From contig JAAEMK010000039.1 of the NCBI GenBank assembly GCA_024225635.1, forward strand, positions 1 through 42,129: DNA of 42,129 nucleotides. The letters run 5' to 3'. This document shows, one piece after another, positions 23,365-31,796 of the stretch; the first letter of the stretch is position 1; each line of letters opens with the position of its first letter. A model generated the notes under the pieces. It saw only the letters and a program-made list of their open reading frames with translations. It searched no databases and was not told the origin of the DNA. Both the position numbers and the translations under genes were made by a program. The stretch is from Desulfobacteraceae bacterium. GTDB lineage: Bacteria; Desulfobacterota; Desulfobacteria; Desulfobacterales; Desulfobacteraceae.

Positions 23365-25355
23365 GTCAACAATTTTTGGGGTCGCGGTTCAGCCTGGCCT
23401 GCTCCAATACGCTTACTGGCTTGCCTGCCATGATGGGGCGATGCCGAATAGCTGTTTTGTGTCTTGAACATGCCCATTGAAGAGGCCATCTCTTCAGCTC
23501 CGGCTGCATTTTGCTGGATAACCTTGTCCATTTCCGAAATGGCTGTATTCACCTGGCTTATTCCTTCTGATTGTTCATGGGATGCCGATGCTATTTCTTC
23601 CACAAGCTTTCCGCCCTTGGCAATGCTTTGGGCTACTTCGGAGAAAGCATCATTGGTAGTTCCGACAATCGCCGACCCTTCGTTTACCTTTTTTACCGTT
23701 CCATCGATTAAGGCCGCAGTATTTTTTGCAGCTTCCGCAGCTCTGATGGCAAGGTTTCTTACCTCATCGGCAACAACCGCAAATCCAGCACCGGCTTCAC
23801 CTGCCCGGGCCGCTTCAACAGCAGCATTCAGCGCCAGCAGGTTCGTTTGAAACGCGATCTCATCAATGGTTTTAACAATTTTGTTGGTCTCTTCACTTGC
23901 CCGGGTAATCTCATCCATTGACTGGGTTAAATGTTCCATTGAGGTGTTTGCCTTATTAATGGTTTTGTTCGCTTCTTCCATGAGAAGATTCGCTTCCCTT
24001 GCATTGTCAGCATTATTTTTAGTCATGGCTGACATCTCCTCCATGGATGAGGACGTCTCTTCGACGGACGCGGCTTGCTGGGATGCTCCGGTTGCAAGAG
24101 CGTCTGCAGCCGAGACATTGGCTGCGATTGTTTCAGAAAGATGTTCAACCATGATTTTCATAGCGCTCAGCAATTGACCGACCTCGTCTTTTCTATCCAC
24201 CTCGATTGTCATGGATAAATCATTGTCCGCCATATGATTGGCAACTGTCACGGCTTCCTTCATGGGGGCCGTAATGCTTCTCGTCACAAAGAGGGCGGTA
24301 AGAATTCCTGCAAATCCGGCAAAAATGAATAAACCGATAAGAATCCTGTTTGAACGAGCAGCTTCTTTTTTGGCATTGTCATAAAACTGTATGGCTTTGT
24401 TGTCTGCGAAGGCCTGTATTTTATCCAGCACGGAGACCAACCTTGCCAGATGGGGGGCCCCCTCCTTCATCGTAATCTCTGCAGGGTTGGCAGTGACCTG
24501 AGCCAATCGCATTTGAATTACTTTATCTCGAATTGGTTTCCAATCGGTAAATAGTGTTTCAACTTCAGTAATTCTGGCCTTGTCACCCAAAAAACGCTCT
24601 TTCAGCAAAACAAAGTCATCCATGATTTTAGGGATCAGGCCGTCCACCTCTCCGGCCAATCCCCTGACAGCTTCAGGCGTCTCTGCCATCGAGAGGTCTT
24701 TCATGATTTTCAGGATTTTCATGGTGTCGGCCTGAACTTCTATAGCTGTATTTGCTACGGCAAAGGGGTGCCTGTAAAATTTGTCCACCAGTACGGCAGC
24801 AGAGATGTCCTCGCCACCTGTACGGGCTTTGTCTTTGAATTCCTTTGCTTTATTGTTTGCAAAATCGATCAACCCGTCAAGGGCCTTTATGATTTTAGCG
24901 ACGTGGGGCGCACCCTCAATGCGGGTTACCTCGCCGGCATTATTTTCAATTTGGATTTTTCGCTGGGTAATGACCTTGTTACGTATTGGAGCCCACTCCC
25001 TGAACAGTTTCTCCGCGGTTTCAATATCCTGTTTATCACCTAAAAAGCGCTCTTTCAAAAGATCAAAATATTTAACAGCTTCTTCGGCATTTTTATCTAC
25101 CTTGGCGCGATTTACCTCCATCTGATCCAGGCTTTGGGAGATGGCTATATCTTTCATACTTCGATGGATGGAAACCAGCTCAGTCTGAATATCCCGGATA
25201 CTTGTCCCCACTGCAAGGGGGTGAAGGTATAGCTTTTCGGTCATGCCGGATAGATTTGTAGCTGTATTTAGCGAAACAAAGCCACCTATGCCCATTAAAA
25301 TGATAACCAACCCAAAACCCAGGGCCATTTTTCGCCATAATTTAAAGTTTTTCAT
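23343..25355 (-). CDS. Methyl-accepting chemotaxis protein with duplicated sensor module
   Basis: 670 residues from the ATG at 25355, which has AGGAG 8 nt upstream and begins directly at the first membrane helix; an in-frame ATG at 25421 is not supported. TM1 is about 8-28 ([15 protein letters not shown]). The periplasmic part is a tandem duplication: each unit has an HPxAV motif, an SMKDI or IMKDL helix, [10 protein letters not shown] and a W(A/K)PIR(N/D)KVI motif. TM2 is about 330-352, then HAMP, then the cytoplasmic signalling domain with the hairpin core [21 protein letters not shown]. The C-terminus is short: after [12 protein letters not shown] it ends in an unrelated basic tail partly encoded by the 41-bp repeat, so the 3' end looks replaced. 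Confidence 0.9.
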   Translation of the reverse strand: MKNFKLWRKMALGFGLVIILMGIGGFVSLNTATNLSGMTEKLYLHPLAVGTSIRDIQTELVSIHRSMKDIAISQSLDQMEVNRAKVDKNAEEAVKYFDLLKERFLGDKQDIETAEKLFREWAPIRNKVITQRKIQIENNAGEVTRIEGAPHVAKIIKALDGLIDFANNKAKEFKDKARTGGEDISAAVLVDKFYRHPFAVANTAIEVQADTMKILKIMKDLSMAETPEAVRGLAGEVDGLIPKIMDDFVLLKERFLGDKARITEVETLFTDWKPIRDKVIQMRLAQVTANPAEITMKEGAPHLARLVSVLDKIQAFADNKAIQFYDNAKKEAARSNRILIGLFIFAGFAGILTALFVTRSITAPMKEAVTVANHMADNDLSMTIEVDRKDEVGQLLSAMKIMVEHLSETIAANVSAADALATGASQQAASVEETSSSMEEMSAMTKNNADNAREANLLMEEANKTINKANTSMEHLTQSMDEITRASEETNKIVKTIDEIAFQTNLLALNAAVEAARAGEAGAGFAVVADEVRNLAIRAAEAAKNTAALIDGTVKKVNEGSAIVGTTNDAFSEVAQSIAKGGKLVEEIASASHEQSEGISQVNTAISEMDKVIQQNAAGAEEMASSMGMFKTQNSYSASPHHGRQASKRIGAGQAEPRPQKLLTAVDCKL

Positions 25356-25497
25356 TTTTAAATCTCCTGTTGGTTTATTATTTAACATGCGTTTACTTTG
25401 TACGGGCATGATGCTCCGCATTGCTGCTTATGGACCAGGCTACTCTGGCGGGATCTTTTGGAAGTGTTGGATTTATCAATCCGTGGATTGAGAAGAT

Positions 25498-25526
25498 ATT
25501 TGAATTTTATCTATATGATCTGTCAA
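25498..25526 (-). promoter_or_regulatory. Possible promoter of the chemoreceptor gene
   Basis: On the minus strand, TTGACA (25526-25521) with a 17-bp spacer to TCAAAT (25503-25498). It would give a leader of roughly 135 nt. The -10 is weak. The remaining 25356-25604 sequence shows no gene. Confidence 0.4.
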
Positions 25527-25604
25527 TATAGCATTTGCAATCTAAGATAACAACAAGGGCGAATGCCAAATAAAAACCAGTGGTTTGCCAGGTGAAAACC
25601 GGCA

Positions 25605-26778
25605 TTAGTCCATGGTGGTAAGGTAGGATTTGAGATTTATTTTCTTATTTGTGAGGTCCAGTTTCTTTCGAATATTCTCCCTGTGGAATGAAATCGTTCT
25701 TATTGACAGAAATAAAATCCGGGCGATCTCTTTGTTGGTTTTTCCCTGTTTAATCAGGTTTGCCACCCGTATCTCGGAAGGGGTGAGGTTTACATCGGTT
25801 GCGGAGAGTTGCCTGGAAAAAGCTGAAACAATTTCGGCAAGATTGGATTCCAGGATCTCTATCAGGGCTCTCTGGGAGGTGTTCAGCGTGCTTTCCCTTA
25901 ATCGTGAGAGATACGGTGCGATGAGTGTTTTTATATTGGACAGCACTTTTTCTTCTGTTTCTGTTTGATCCTGTTCCCGTTTCCTGAGAAGCACCCTTAA
26001 TGCCGTATTCATCTCTTCAAGGTTATGGGTCCGCTCCCTGACATTGTTTTCTAGGGATATGTTTATTTTCGTCATGGCCTCTTCGGCCTCTTTACGAACT
26101 GTGATATCGTGATTGATTCCCACAGTCGCAACCAGGATTCCCTCTTCGTCCAGGAATGGTACGACGATGGTTTCGCAGATTCCCATGGTTTTGTCTTTAC
26201 GAATAAAGGTGATTTCACCTTGCCAGTGACCATGTTCAACCCATGCCTATCCGGTTGTTGCACTACTTATTCAGCGGGGCGTCTGTTGAGAGTAAAAAGC
26301 ATGGCGCAACCCCTACCTTAATGAGGAATACTGGATTTTGAGTAAAATAAATTTAATCAAAATAGTAATTACTCATGGTTTTTTAGTGTTAAACAGGTGT
26401 GAATGACTATTTTTTCATGCTGTATATTTTTTTTATTTCCTCAAATTATGACAAGTGCTACCCCAAAAGGGAATATGTGCAACAACCGGATAGGCATGGT
26501 TCAACCATCCCATCGATGATTGCCTGGGTAAGCACCGGAGCTTCTTCCGGTCTATGGAGAATACCCGGGGATTTCCCCATGATTTCAGCTTTTGTATATC
26601 CGAACATTCTCTCTGCGCCATGGTTCCAGTCGATGATCCATCCGTCCAGATCGGTGAGAATCACCCCGTCGTAAATATAATTGAAAGCCAGGGCCTGTTG
26701 TTGTATTTTTTTATCCGGTTCTTTTTCTTGATCCGGTACTCTTTGGTCCGGGTGATGATCTTGTTGTGTGCCGGTCAC
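25605..26778 (-). pseudogene. PAS-LuxR sensor-regulator gene interrupted by a 257-bp element
   Basis: The first part begins with GTG at 26778 (AAGGGGG 9 nt upstream) and encodes a PAS domain (FNYIYDGVILTDLDGWIIDW, NHGAERMFGYTKAEIMGKSP). It then runs into the inserted element and stops. The second part (26241 to 25605) encodes the PAC end (VVPFLDEEGILVATVGINHDIT), a coiled coil (SLENNVRERTHNLEEMNTAL) and a LuxR helix-turn-helix (LTPSEIRVANLIKQGKTNKEIARILFLS). Removing the element and one 8-bp target copy restores one frame of 302 residues through GMVEHGHWQGEITFIRKDK. The gene is therefore recently broken. PAS-LuxR proteins of this kind control transcription in response to an unknown ligand, possibly for the chemoreceptor behind it. 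Confidence 0.9.
26242..26498. mobile_element. 257-bp MITE-like element with 22-bp terminal inverted repeats
   Basis: The ends 26242-26263 and 26477-26498 are perfect 22-bp inverted repeats, beginning CATGCCTATCCGG. They are flanked by an exact 8-bp direct repeat, GTTCAACC, at 26234-26241 and 26499-26506. The interior is AT-rich and has no open reading frame of note, so it is non-autonomous and needs a transposase elsewhere. An 8-bp target duplication fits several IS families, but the parent family cannot be named from the ends alone. Confidence 0.9.
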
Positions 26779-26942
26779 GGGAACAGGCCCCCTTTTTAAC
26801 AGATTTATTCGGATTGAATGCGTTTGGCAGGATAAAGATTATATTTTGGATACTATACAGCCGTCCTTGTAAAATTTAAAGTTAAAAATAAACGAAAAAA
26901 GGGGATCACGCCTTACAGCATGAAAGTGTATCCGAAAAAGGA

Positions 26943-26975
26943 TTGACAAAGCACCACATTGTGTCACCATATGGT
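26943..26975 (+). promoter_or_regulatory. Candidate regulatory region of rtcA
   Basis: TTGACA at 26943-26948 is followed by a perfect 10-bp palindrome ACCATATGGT at 26966-26975, about 33 nt before the rtcA ATG. No convincing -10 or sigma-54 (-24/-12) element is seen, unlike the RtcR/sigma-54 control of the E. coli rtc operon. The palindrome may be an operator. Confidence 0.35.
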
Positions 26976-27007
26976 ATGAAAACCGCATTCACATGTGATG
27001 ATTCAAA

Positions 27008-28075
27008 ATGATAGAAATCGATGGCAGTCAAAAATCAGGATCCGGAACCATCGTCAGGGATGCGGTGCCTTTCTCGGTTTTGGTTGGAAAAAATCTTCAT
27101 TTAATAAACATCCGAGCCAAAAGAGCCAAGCCGGGTTTGAGGGCGCAACACCTGAAAGGACTTGAGGCATCGGCTCAAATTTGCCGGGGCCGGTTGGAAG
27201 GAACAAAACTCGGATCAAAAGAAATAACATTTACGCCCGGAGGACAAATAAAGGGTGGCCGTTTCAATTGGGATATCGGAACCGCCGGCTCCGCCACGAT
27301 GTTGGCTTTAGGGGTCATACCTCTAGCTCTTTTTGCGGATAGTACTTCCAATTATAAAATTACAGGCGGACTGTTTCAGGATTTTGCTCCTTCGGTTTAC
27401 CATTTAAAATATGTTTTAGTGCCGCTCTTGAGAGAAATGGGGGCTGATCTTGATTTGGAAATCATCCAGCCGGGGTATCTTCCTCAAGGGAAGGGGCAAA
27501 TTGAAGTGACGGTCAATCCGTTAAAGAAACATTTAAGACCGCTGACCTTGACGGATCAAGGCAGGCTGACCGAAATCAAAGGCGTTGCCTTATCATCCTT
27601 GCTCAAAAAGAGAAAGGTCTCTGAACGAATGGCCGGGGAATGCCAAAAACAGTTAAATGCCAGGGGATATGCTCCGAAAATAGAAATTTTATACGATACC
27701 CCGGAGTTTCCTGTTTATAAGAAGGTTTCCGTACAGGCCGGAGCTTCCCTGGCCGTCTGGGCCCGGACGGATACGGGATGTTTGATCGGATCGGATATGG
27801 CCGGCGCACTGAGAAGGTCGGCTGAATTTATCGGTAAACGCATGGCGAAACAGCTCACTGAGGATTTGCGGAGCGGGGCCACGGTGGATAGATATCTGGC
27901 GGATCAGATAATACCCTTCATGGCTTTGGCGGAAGGCTGGAGTGCTTATTTGATCCCGAAAATGACGGATCATATCAAAGCGAGGCTGTGGTTGATTGAA
28001 AAGATACTGGGAGGAAAGGCGGAAGTCAAAAACAATTTGGTCCGGATCAAAGGGATAGGGTACCGGAGAGAATAA
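27008..28075 (+). CDS. rtcA: RNA 3'-terminal phosphate cyclase-like protein (divergent RtcA)
   Basis: 355 residues. RtcA uses ATP to turn RNA 3'-phosphates into 2',3'-cyclic phosphates through a covalent His-AMP. Family features seen: MIEIDGSQKSGSGTIVRDA at the N-terminus, RAKRAKPGLRAQHLKGLE (residues 37-53), WDIGTAGSATML, SVYHLKYVLVPLL, an inserted domain around 175-265, and VDRYLADQIIPFMALAEG. The nucleophilic His is probably His322 (MTDHIKA). The usual EGGGQ(I/L)LR motif reads SGSGTIVR here, so this is a divergent member whose activity is not assured. It overlaps the FAU-1-like gene by 1 nt. Base composition is clearly AT-richer than the core genes, suggesting transfer. Confidence 0.85.
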   Translation: MIEIDGSQKSGSGTIVRDAVPFSVLVGKNLHLINIRAKRAKPGLRAQHLKGLEASAQICRGRLEGTKLGSKEITFTPGGQIKGGRFNWDIGTAGSATMLALGVIPLALFADSTSNYKITGGLFQDFAPSVYHLKYVLVPLLREMGADLDLEIIQPGYLPQGKGQIEVTVNPLKKHLRPLTLTDQGRLTEIKGVALSSLLKKRKVSERMAGECQKQLNARGYAPKIEILYDTPEFPVYKKVSVQAGASLAVWARTDTGCLIGSDMAGALRRSAEFIGKRMAKQLTEDLRSGATVDRYLADQIIPFMALAEGWSAYLIPKMTDHIKARLWLIEKILGGKAEVKNNLVRIKGIGYRRE

Positions 28076-29055
28076 TGGAAGTGACGCTGAAATTAAGAGG
28101 GATCTATTCCACCGCATTGACAAAATTTTTTTTAGAGAATGGGTTAACGATCGTTGAGCCCTCACGACCAATCATGGAACGATTCGGAAATCACGGCAAA
28201 TTTGAATTCGACAAGCCCGTTGGAGTGGAAATTACGGACATGGAAGACGGACAGGGAATTGTTTTATCAGGTAATCCTGAACCATTAGCCCATGTGGCGG
28301 AGTTGATCCGACAGGCTTTTTTTGAGGCCATCTGTCGAAAAGGGGGAAGGGCTTTTCCCAATTTAATCGAGTTTGAATTTCCTTATCTGACAAAATCTAA
28401 ATTAGATGAATTCAGAAACAGGGTTGTGGCCACGTTACCGGATCATCATAGATTGCGGCTCATTGACTCTGATTATGTGGATGATGTGGAGACGCAAACG
28501 CTTTTAAATCACCCTGATAGAAGAGAGAGCATCAGCCGGAACGCAGCCGGACGATTAATCTGGGACAGGCTGAAGAAAGGAAAAAAGATAGGCATTGACC
28601 ATGTGAAATCAAACGGTCGTGTTATTTCTCTTTCCCCGGGCAAGATTATCGGAATGAATCCGGAGCAGGGAAAACTTAAACTCAAGCGAATAACGTCTAA
28701 GGGTGGAACCGCATATGACGGACTGAATCTTCCAAAAAAAGAGGGAGATTATGTTATCAGTGAGCTGAGGGAAGGAAATTGGTTTTATAAGCACGCCTAT
28801 TTCCGCCGGGATGGGCGGCTTATCGGCGAATACTATAACGTCAACACCTTGATTGAATTATATCCTGATAAAACCAGGTATGTGGATCTGGAAATCGATG
28901 TTGTCCGATGGCCGGATGGAAAAGTTGCCGTGATTGACGAGGAGGACCTGAACCGGTATTTCGAATCGGGTTATTTAAGCTGGAAATTGAAAGATACGGC
29001 CCTGAAAACAGCGTACAAATTGAAACGCTTGTTGTCGATATCAACCTTTGTATGA
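28075..29055 (+). CDS. FAU-1-like RNA-binding protein / RNase E/G-related (DUF402)
   Basis: 326 residues. The start (MEVTLKLRGIYSTALTKFFLENGLTIVEPSRPIMERFG) is the N-terminal signature of the archaeal FAU-1 family, AU-rich RNA-binding proteins annotated as probable ribonucleases. The C-terminal part, about 215-300 (GEYYNVNTLIELYPDKTRYVDLEIDVVRWPDGKVAVIDEEDL), is a DUF402 domain. Archaeal FAU-1 is about 470 residues; the shorter length here suggests loss of most of the central RNase E/G-like S1 segment. The ATG overlaps the rtcA stop (TAATG), so the two proteins are made together. A joint role in RNA 3'-end processing or decay is inferred. FAU-1 is mainly archaeal, so acquisition from archaea or an anaerobic neighbour is likely. 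Confidence 0.8.
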   Translation: MEVTLKLRGIYSTALTKFFLENGLTIVEPSRPIMERFGNHGKFEFDKPVGVEITDMEDGQGIVLSGNPEPLAHVAELIRQAFFEAICRKGGRAFPNLIEFEFPYLTKSKLDEFRNRVVATLPDHHRLRLIDSDYVDDVETQTLLNHPDRRESISRNAAGRLIWDRLKKGKKIGIDHVKSNGRVISLSPGKIIGMNPEQGKLKLKRITSKGGTAYDGLNLPKKEGDYVISELREGNWFYKHAYFRRDGRLIGEYYNVNTLIELYPDKTRYVDLEIDVVRWPDGKVAVIDEEDLNRYFESGYLSWKLKDTALKTAYKLKRLLSISTFV

Positions 29056-29146
29056 TTGATATCGAGAAGACCATGCAACGCCTTGAAAAGCATGTTAAAG
29101 AACTTACACCCAGTGTGTCAGGCATTTGCCGGTACCCGCTTCCGGG
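29052..29146 (+). pseudogene. Truncated third gene of the rtcA operon
   Basis: An ATG overlaps the FAU-1 stop as ATGA and begins a well-formed helical N-terminus (MIDIEKTMQRLEKHVKEL, TPSVSGI). After about residue 26 the frame runs into the 3' end of the opposite-strand hxlR-type gene and the sequence no longer looks like protein. The coupling suggests a real third gene whose body was lost at a recombination junction near 29130. Family not identified. Confidence 0.5.
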
Positions 29147-29515
29147 TTATTCGGCGGATTCTTTGTCGGCGTTCCGGCTTGACAGATATTCTTTGGCCCA
29201 GCCGTTAAAGTCCTGTAATATGGGGAGCAGTTTCCGGCCGATTTCCGTCAAGGAATATTCAACAACGGGCGGTACTTCAGGGTAAACTTTTCTACTTACG
29301 ATGCCGCGTTTTTCAAGTGTCCTGAGTTGTTGAGTAAGCATCTTCTGGGTTACGGACGGCATCTTTTTTCTAAGTTCACCAAATCTTTTTGTGCCTTCTG
29401 TTGCAAGGGTCCAAACTATAAGCGGTATCCATTTTCCTGATAAAATTTCAAACGCAACCTCAACTTCATATACATAACTGCTGCAGCTTACCTTATGTGT
29501 CCTGTCCTCTGGCAT
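29147..29515 (-). CDS. HxlR-family transcriptional regulator
   Basis: 122 residues with the HxlR winged helix: EVAFEILSGKWIPLIVWTLATEGTKRFGELRKKMPSVTQKMLTQQLRTLEKRGIVSRKVYPEVPPVVEYSLTEIG. The conserved N-terminal Cys (CSSYVYEVE, Cys11) corresponds to the thiol sensor of electrophile- or redox-responsive HxlR members. It is divergent from an Fe-dependent alcohol dehydrogenase, the usual layout for aldehyde-responsive HxlR control. GGAAC precedes the ATG. Confidence 0.93.
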   Translation of the reverse strand: MPEDRTHKVSCSSYVYEVEVAFEILSGKWIPLIVWTLATEGTKRFGELRKKMPSVTQKMLTQQLRTLEKRGIVSRKVYPEVPPVVEYSLTEIGRKLLPILQDFNGWAKEYLSSRNADKESAE

Positions 29516-29667
29516 AAAAATCGTTCCTTACCGGTTTTGAATATTTTTTTGTGTTCGTTTCTGAAATAAATATCATACTTTTTTGAAAAACGCATGACAT
29601 TTACAGCATTCAATAATCCCTGTGACAGCGACTAACCATGCGGCTTGAACCCCATTTGCCCCCCGAT

Positions 29668-29702
29668 TTGAAAGGCGGTTACTTTTTGTATACTGTAGAA
29701 CC
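29668..29702 (+). promoter_or_regulatory. Promoter and likely HxlR operator of the alcohol dehydrogenase gene
   Basis: TTGAAA (29668-29673) and TATACT (29689-29694) form a plausible promoter with a short 15-bp spacer. GGTTAC...GTAGAACC (29678-29702) is an imperfect dyad around the -10, of the TTAC/GTAA type bound by HxlR proteins. The rest of the 315-bp gap 29516-29830 shows no gene. Confidence 0.45.
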
Positions 29703-29830
29703 AAAACCATACTGAAACCCCGAAAAGTGCCTACTTTACAGGGCTTTTTCAATCGTGTAGATACCCTTCCCGAATAGTTTGAAAACAACGATTCATCCTT
29801 TGTGGGTGATGATTAACAGGAGAAAAAAAC

Positions 29831-30985
29831 ATGGCAAGATTTACATTACCAAGGGACGTATATTTCGGACAGGGAACAATCGAAGAGCTGAAAAGCCTGA
29901 AAGGCAGCAGAGCCGTTATTGTTATTGGCGGCGGTTCAATAAAAAGAAACGGCACCCTTGACAAAATCCGGGACTATCTTAAGGAAGCCGGTATGGAGAC
30001 AGCTTTGATCGAGGGCGTTGAAGCTGATCCCTCCGTTGCAACCGTGATGAAAGGTGTTGAAGTCATGAAGCAATTCCAGCCTGACTGGATTGTCGGCGTG
30101 GGGGGCGGTTCTCCAATTGATGCGGCCAAAGCCATGTGGATTTTTTACGAACATCCGGAATTTACTTTTGAAGAAGCGGCAAAACCCTTCAACCTGCCGG
30201 AACTGAGACAGAAAGCTTCTTTTGCAGCTATTCCGACGACCAGCGGAACGGGTACCGAGGTGACTTCTTTCTCGATCATCACTGATTCCGATAACGGGGT
30301 CAAGTATCCCATCGCCGATTTCAACATTACTCCCGATGTCGCCATTGTTGATACCGATCTCGCCCAGACCATGCCGGGCAAACTGGTTGCGCATACCGGC
30401 ATGGACGCATTGACCCATGCATTGGAAGCTTATGTTTCCACCATGTCCAATGAACTGACGGATTGCCTGGCGATGAAGTCCATGGAAATGATACAGGATT
30501 ATCTTATTTCGTCTTACAAAGGCGAAGAAGACTCAAGGTCTAAAATGCATATTGCCCAGTGTCTTGCGGGGATGTCTTTTTCCAATGCGATCCTGGGCAT
30601 CGTTCACAGCATGGCCCACAAGACAGGTAAAATCTTCGGCATTCCCCACGGATGCGCCAATGCCATCTACCTTCCCGTGGCAATCAGGTTCAATGCCGAG
30701 GCGGCCGGAGATAAATACGCCGACGCTGCAAGAAGATTAGGGCTTAAGGGCGGCGACACCCGGGAGCTTGTCGATTCACTGATCGATTTCATTATTTACC
30801 TGAACAACGCTCTTGACATCCCCGGAACCCTTAAGGACTTCGGCGTGAACGAGGATGATTTTCTTGCGAACCTGGACAGTATTGCTGAGAATTCAGTAGC
30901 TGATCCCTGTACGGGAACCAACCCGCGAGAAATCTCCGTTGCCCAGATGAAGGAGCTGTTTAAAAAAGCATACTACGGCGTATAG
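29831..30985 (+). CDS. Iron-containing alcohol dehydrogenase
   Basis: 384 residues, group III Fe-ADH. It reduces an aldehyde or oxidises a primary alcohol with NAD(P)H. The nucleotide-binding GVGGGSPIDAAKAM motif, PTTSGTGTEVTSFSII, DALTHALEAYVS and the metal-ligand histidines in HSMAHKTGKIFGIPHGCANA are intact. It resembles butanol or lactaldehyde dehydrogenase-type members. GGAG precedes the ATG by 8 nt. HxlR divergence suggests induction by aldehyde or electrophile stress. Confidence 0.95.
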   Translation: MARFTLPRDVYFGQGTIEELKSLKGSRAVIVIGGGSIKRNGTLDKIRDYLKEAGMETALIEGVEADPSVATVMKGVEVMKQFQPDWIVGVGGGSPIDAAKAMWIFYEHPEFTFEEAAKPFNLPELRQKASFAAIPTTSGTGTEVTSFSIITDSDNGVKYPIADFNITPDVAIVDTDLAQTMPGKLVAHTGMDALTHALEAYVSTMSNELTDCLAMKSMEMIQDYLISSYKGEEDSRSKMHIAQCLAGMSFSNAILGIVHSMAHKTGKIFGIPHGCANAIYLPVAIRFNAEAAGDKYADAARRLGLKGGDTRELVDSLIDFIIYLNNALDIPGTLKDFGVNEDDFLANLDSIAENSVADPCTGTNPREISVAQMKELFKKAYYGV

Positions 30986-31043
30986 CAAGATGATGCAAAC
31001 GGCTGCCGGATCAGGCCGGCACCCCCGGTGGAATAAGGCTTAA

Positions 31044-31084
31044 CCGGCAGCCAATATGAAACCTGCAATTTACAGCCTACAACC
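31044..31084. repeat. 41-bp repeat at the 3' end of the NHL lipoprotein gene
   Basis: Second copy of the repeat at 23324-23364, same orientation. The minus strand carries the last codons and the TAG (31077-31079) of the lipoprotein gene. It sits at the convergent junction with the alcohol dehydrogenase gene. Confidence 0.65.
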
Positions 31085-31583
31085 TGTAACCCGAGATTCT
31101 GATAATCTTCCCTTCATCCCCGCAGGCCACCAGGATCTCGCCGTCACGGTTCAGGGTAATGCCCGTGGGCGCCTGCAATCCTTCGGCTATTGAGATGGCG
31201 GTTCCGTCCGAACGTATGCAGCGTACGGTTCCCGTCTCCCTTTCGCTGAAGAAGATCCGGCCCTTGTGATCAACCGCGATCGCCCCGGGGTGGTTCAACT
31301 CCTCAGCCAGGATCGTCCGGGTTCCGTCCGGGGATATCATTACGATCCTTCCTCGATCCTTTTTTTCTTTTTCATGGTGAATCACATACAGGTTACCCCG
31401 GCGGTCCATCACCATAGGTCCGGGATCTTCCAACCCCTTTGATATGGTTTGTGTCTTTTTTTCCAACGGCGGCACGGTTGCGGCGTTTTCCGGTGTGCCG
31501 CACGCCGTGCAGAGTAACAGGGCGGCGAGTGCCCCACCGATGAGAGACCGGGGCTTCTTTGTTGATTTGTCCGGATGATTCAT
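31077..31583 (-). CDS. NHL-repeat / SMP-30-like lipoprotein
   Basis: 168 residues. The signal carries a lipobox (ALAALLLCTAC, Cys28). Three beta-propeller-type repeats follow, each with a (D/N)xxGxLY or DxxGRIFF core (DRRGNLYVI, DHKGRIFFSE, NRDGEILVA). Three blades are too few for a closed propeller, whose usual number is six, so the protein is short for the family and may be truncated or may oligomerise. The stop is supplied by the 41-bp repeat. It is divergent from the LysR gene, which may regulate it. The ribosome site GGAGG precedes the ATG. Confidence 0.75.
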   Translation of the reverse strand: MNHPDKSTKKPRSLIGGALAALLLCTACGTPENAATVPPLEKKTQTISKGLEDPGPMVMDRRGNLYVIHHEKEKKDRGRIVMISPDGTRTILAEELNHPGAIAVDHKGRIFFSERETGTVRCIRSDGTAISIAEGLQAPTGITLNRDGEILVACGDEGKIIRISGYRL

Positions 31584-31796
31584 GACATACCTCCGTTTTT
31601 GCGGGATTGGATAATTTGAATTCTTAAAAATTTGATTTAAGATACATCGGAGCTATTGATACGTCTAATATATTTATCTATAATGATCGATATCAAAAAC
31701 GAATCGATAAAGGGGTGGGCCTTTCGGATTATTCAAAAGTTCGATTCAAACCGGACGCCGATGGGTGAAATCCGGAACCGGAAAGGGAAGATGCAT

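Noticed and set aside
23177-23467. 96-codon plus-strand frame after tRNA-Arg copy 1
   Set aside because: It spans the 42-bp and 41-bp repeats and the antisense end of the chemoreceptor gene; no ribosome site and poor composition.
26930-27007. Sigma-54 promoter for rtcA
   Set aside because: No TGGC-N-TTGC type -24/-12 element is present and no RtcR gene is nearby.
29573-29788. 71-codon minus-strand frame in the hxlR/alcohol dehydrogenase gap
   Set aside because: It covers the promoter and operator region, lacks a ribosome site and has no family resemblance.
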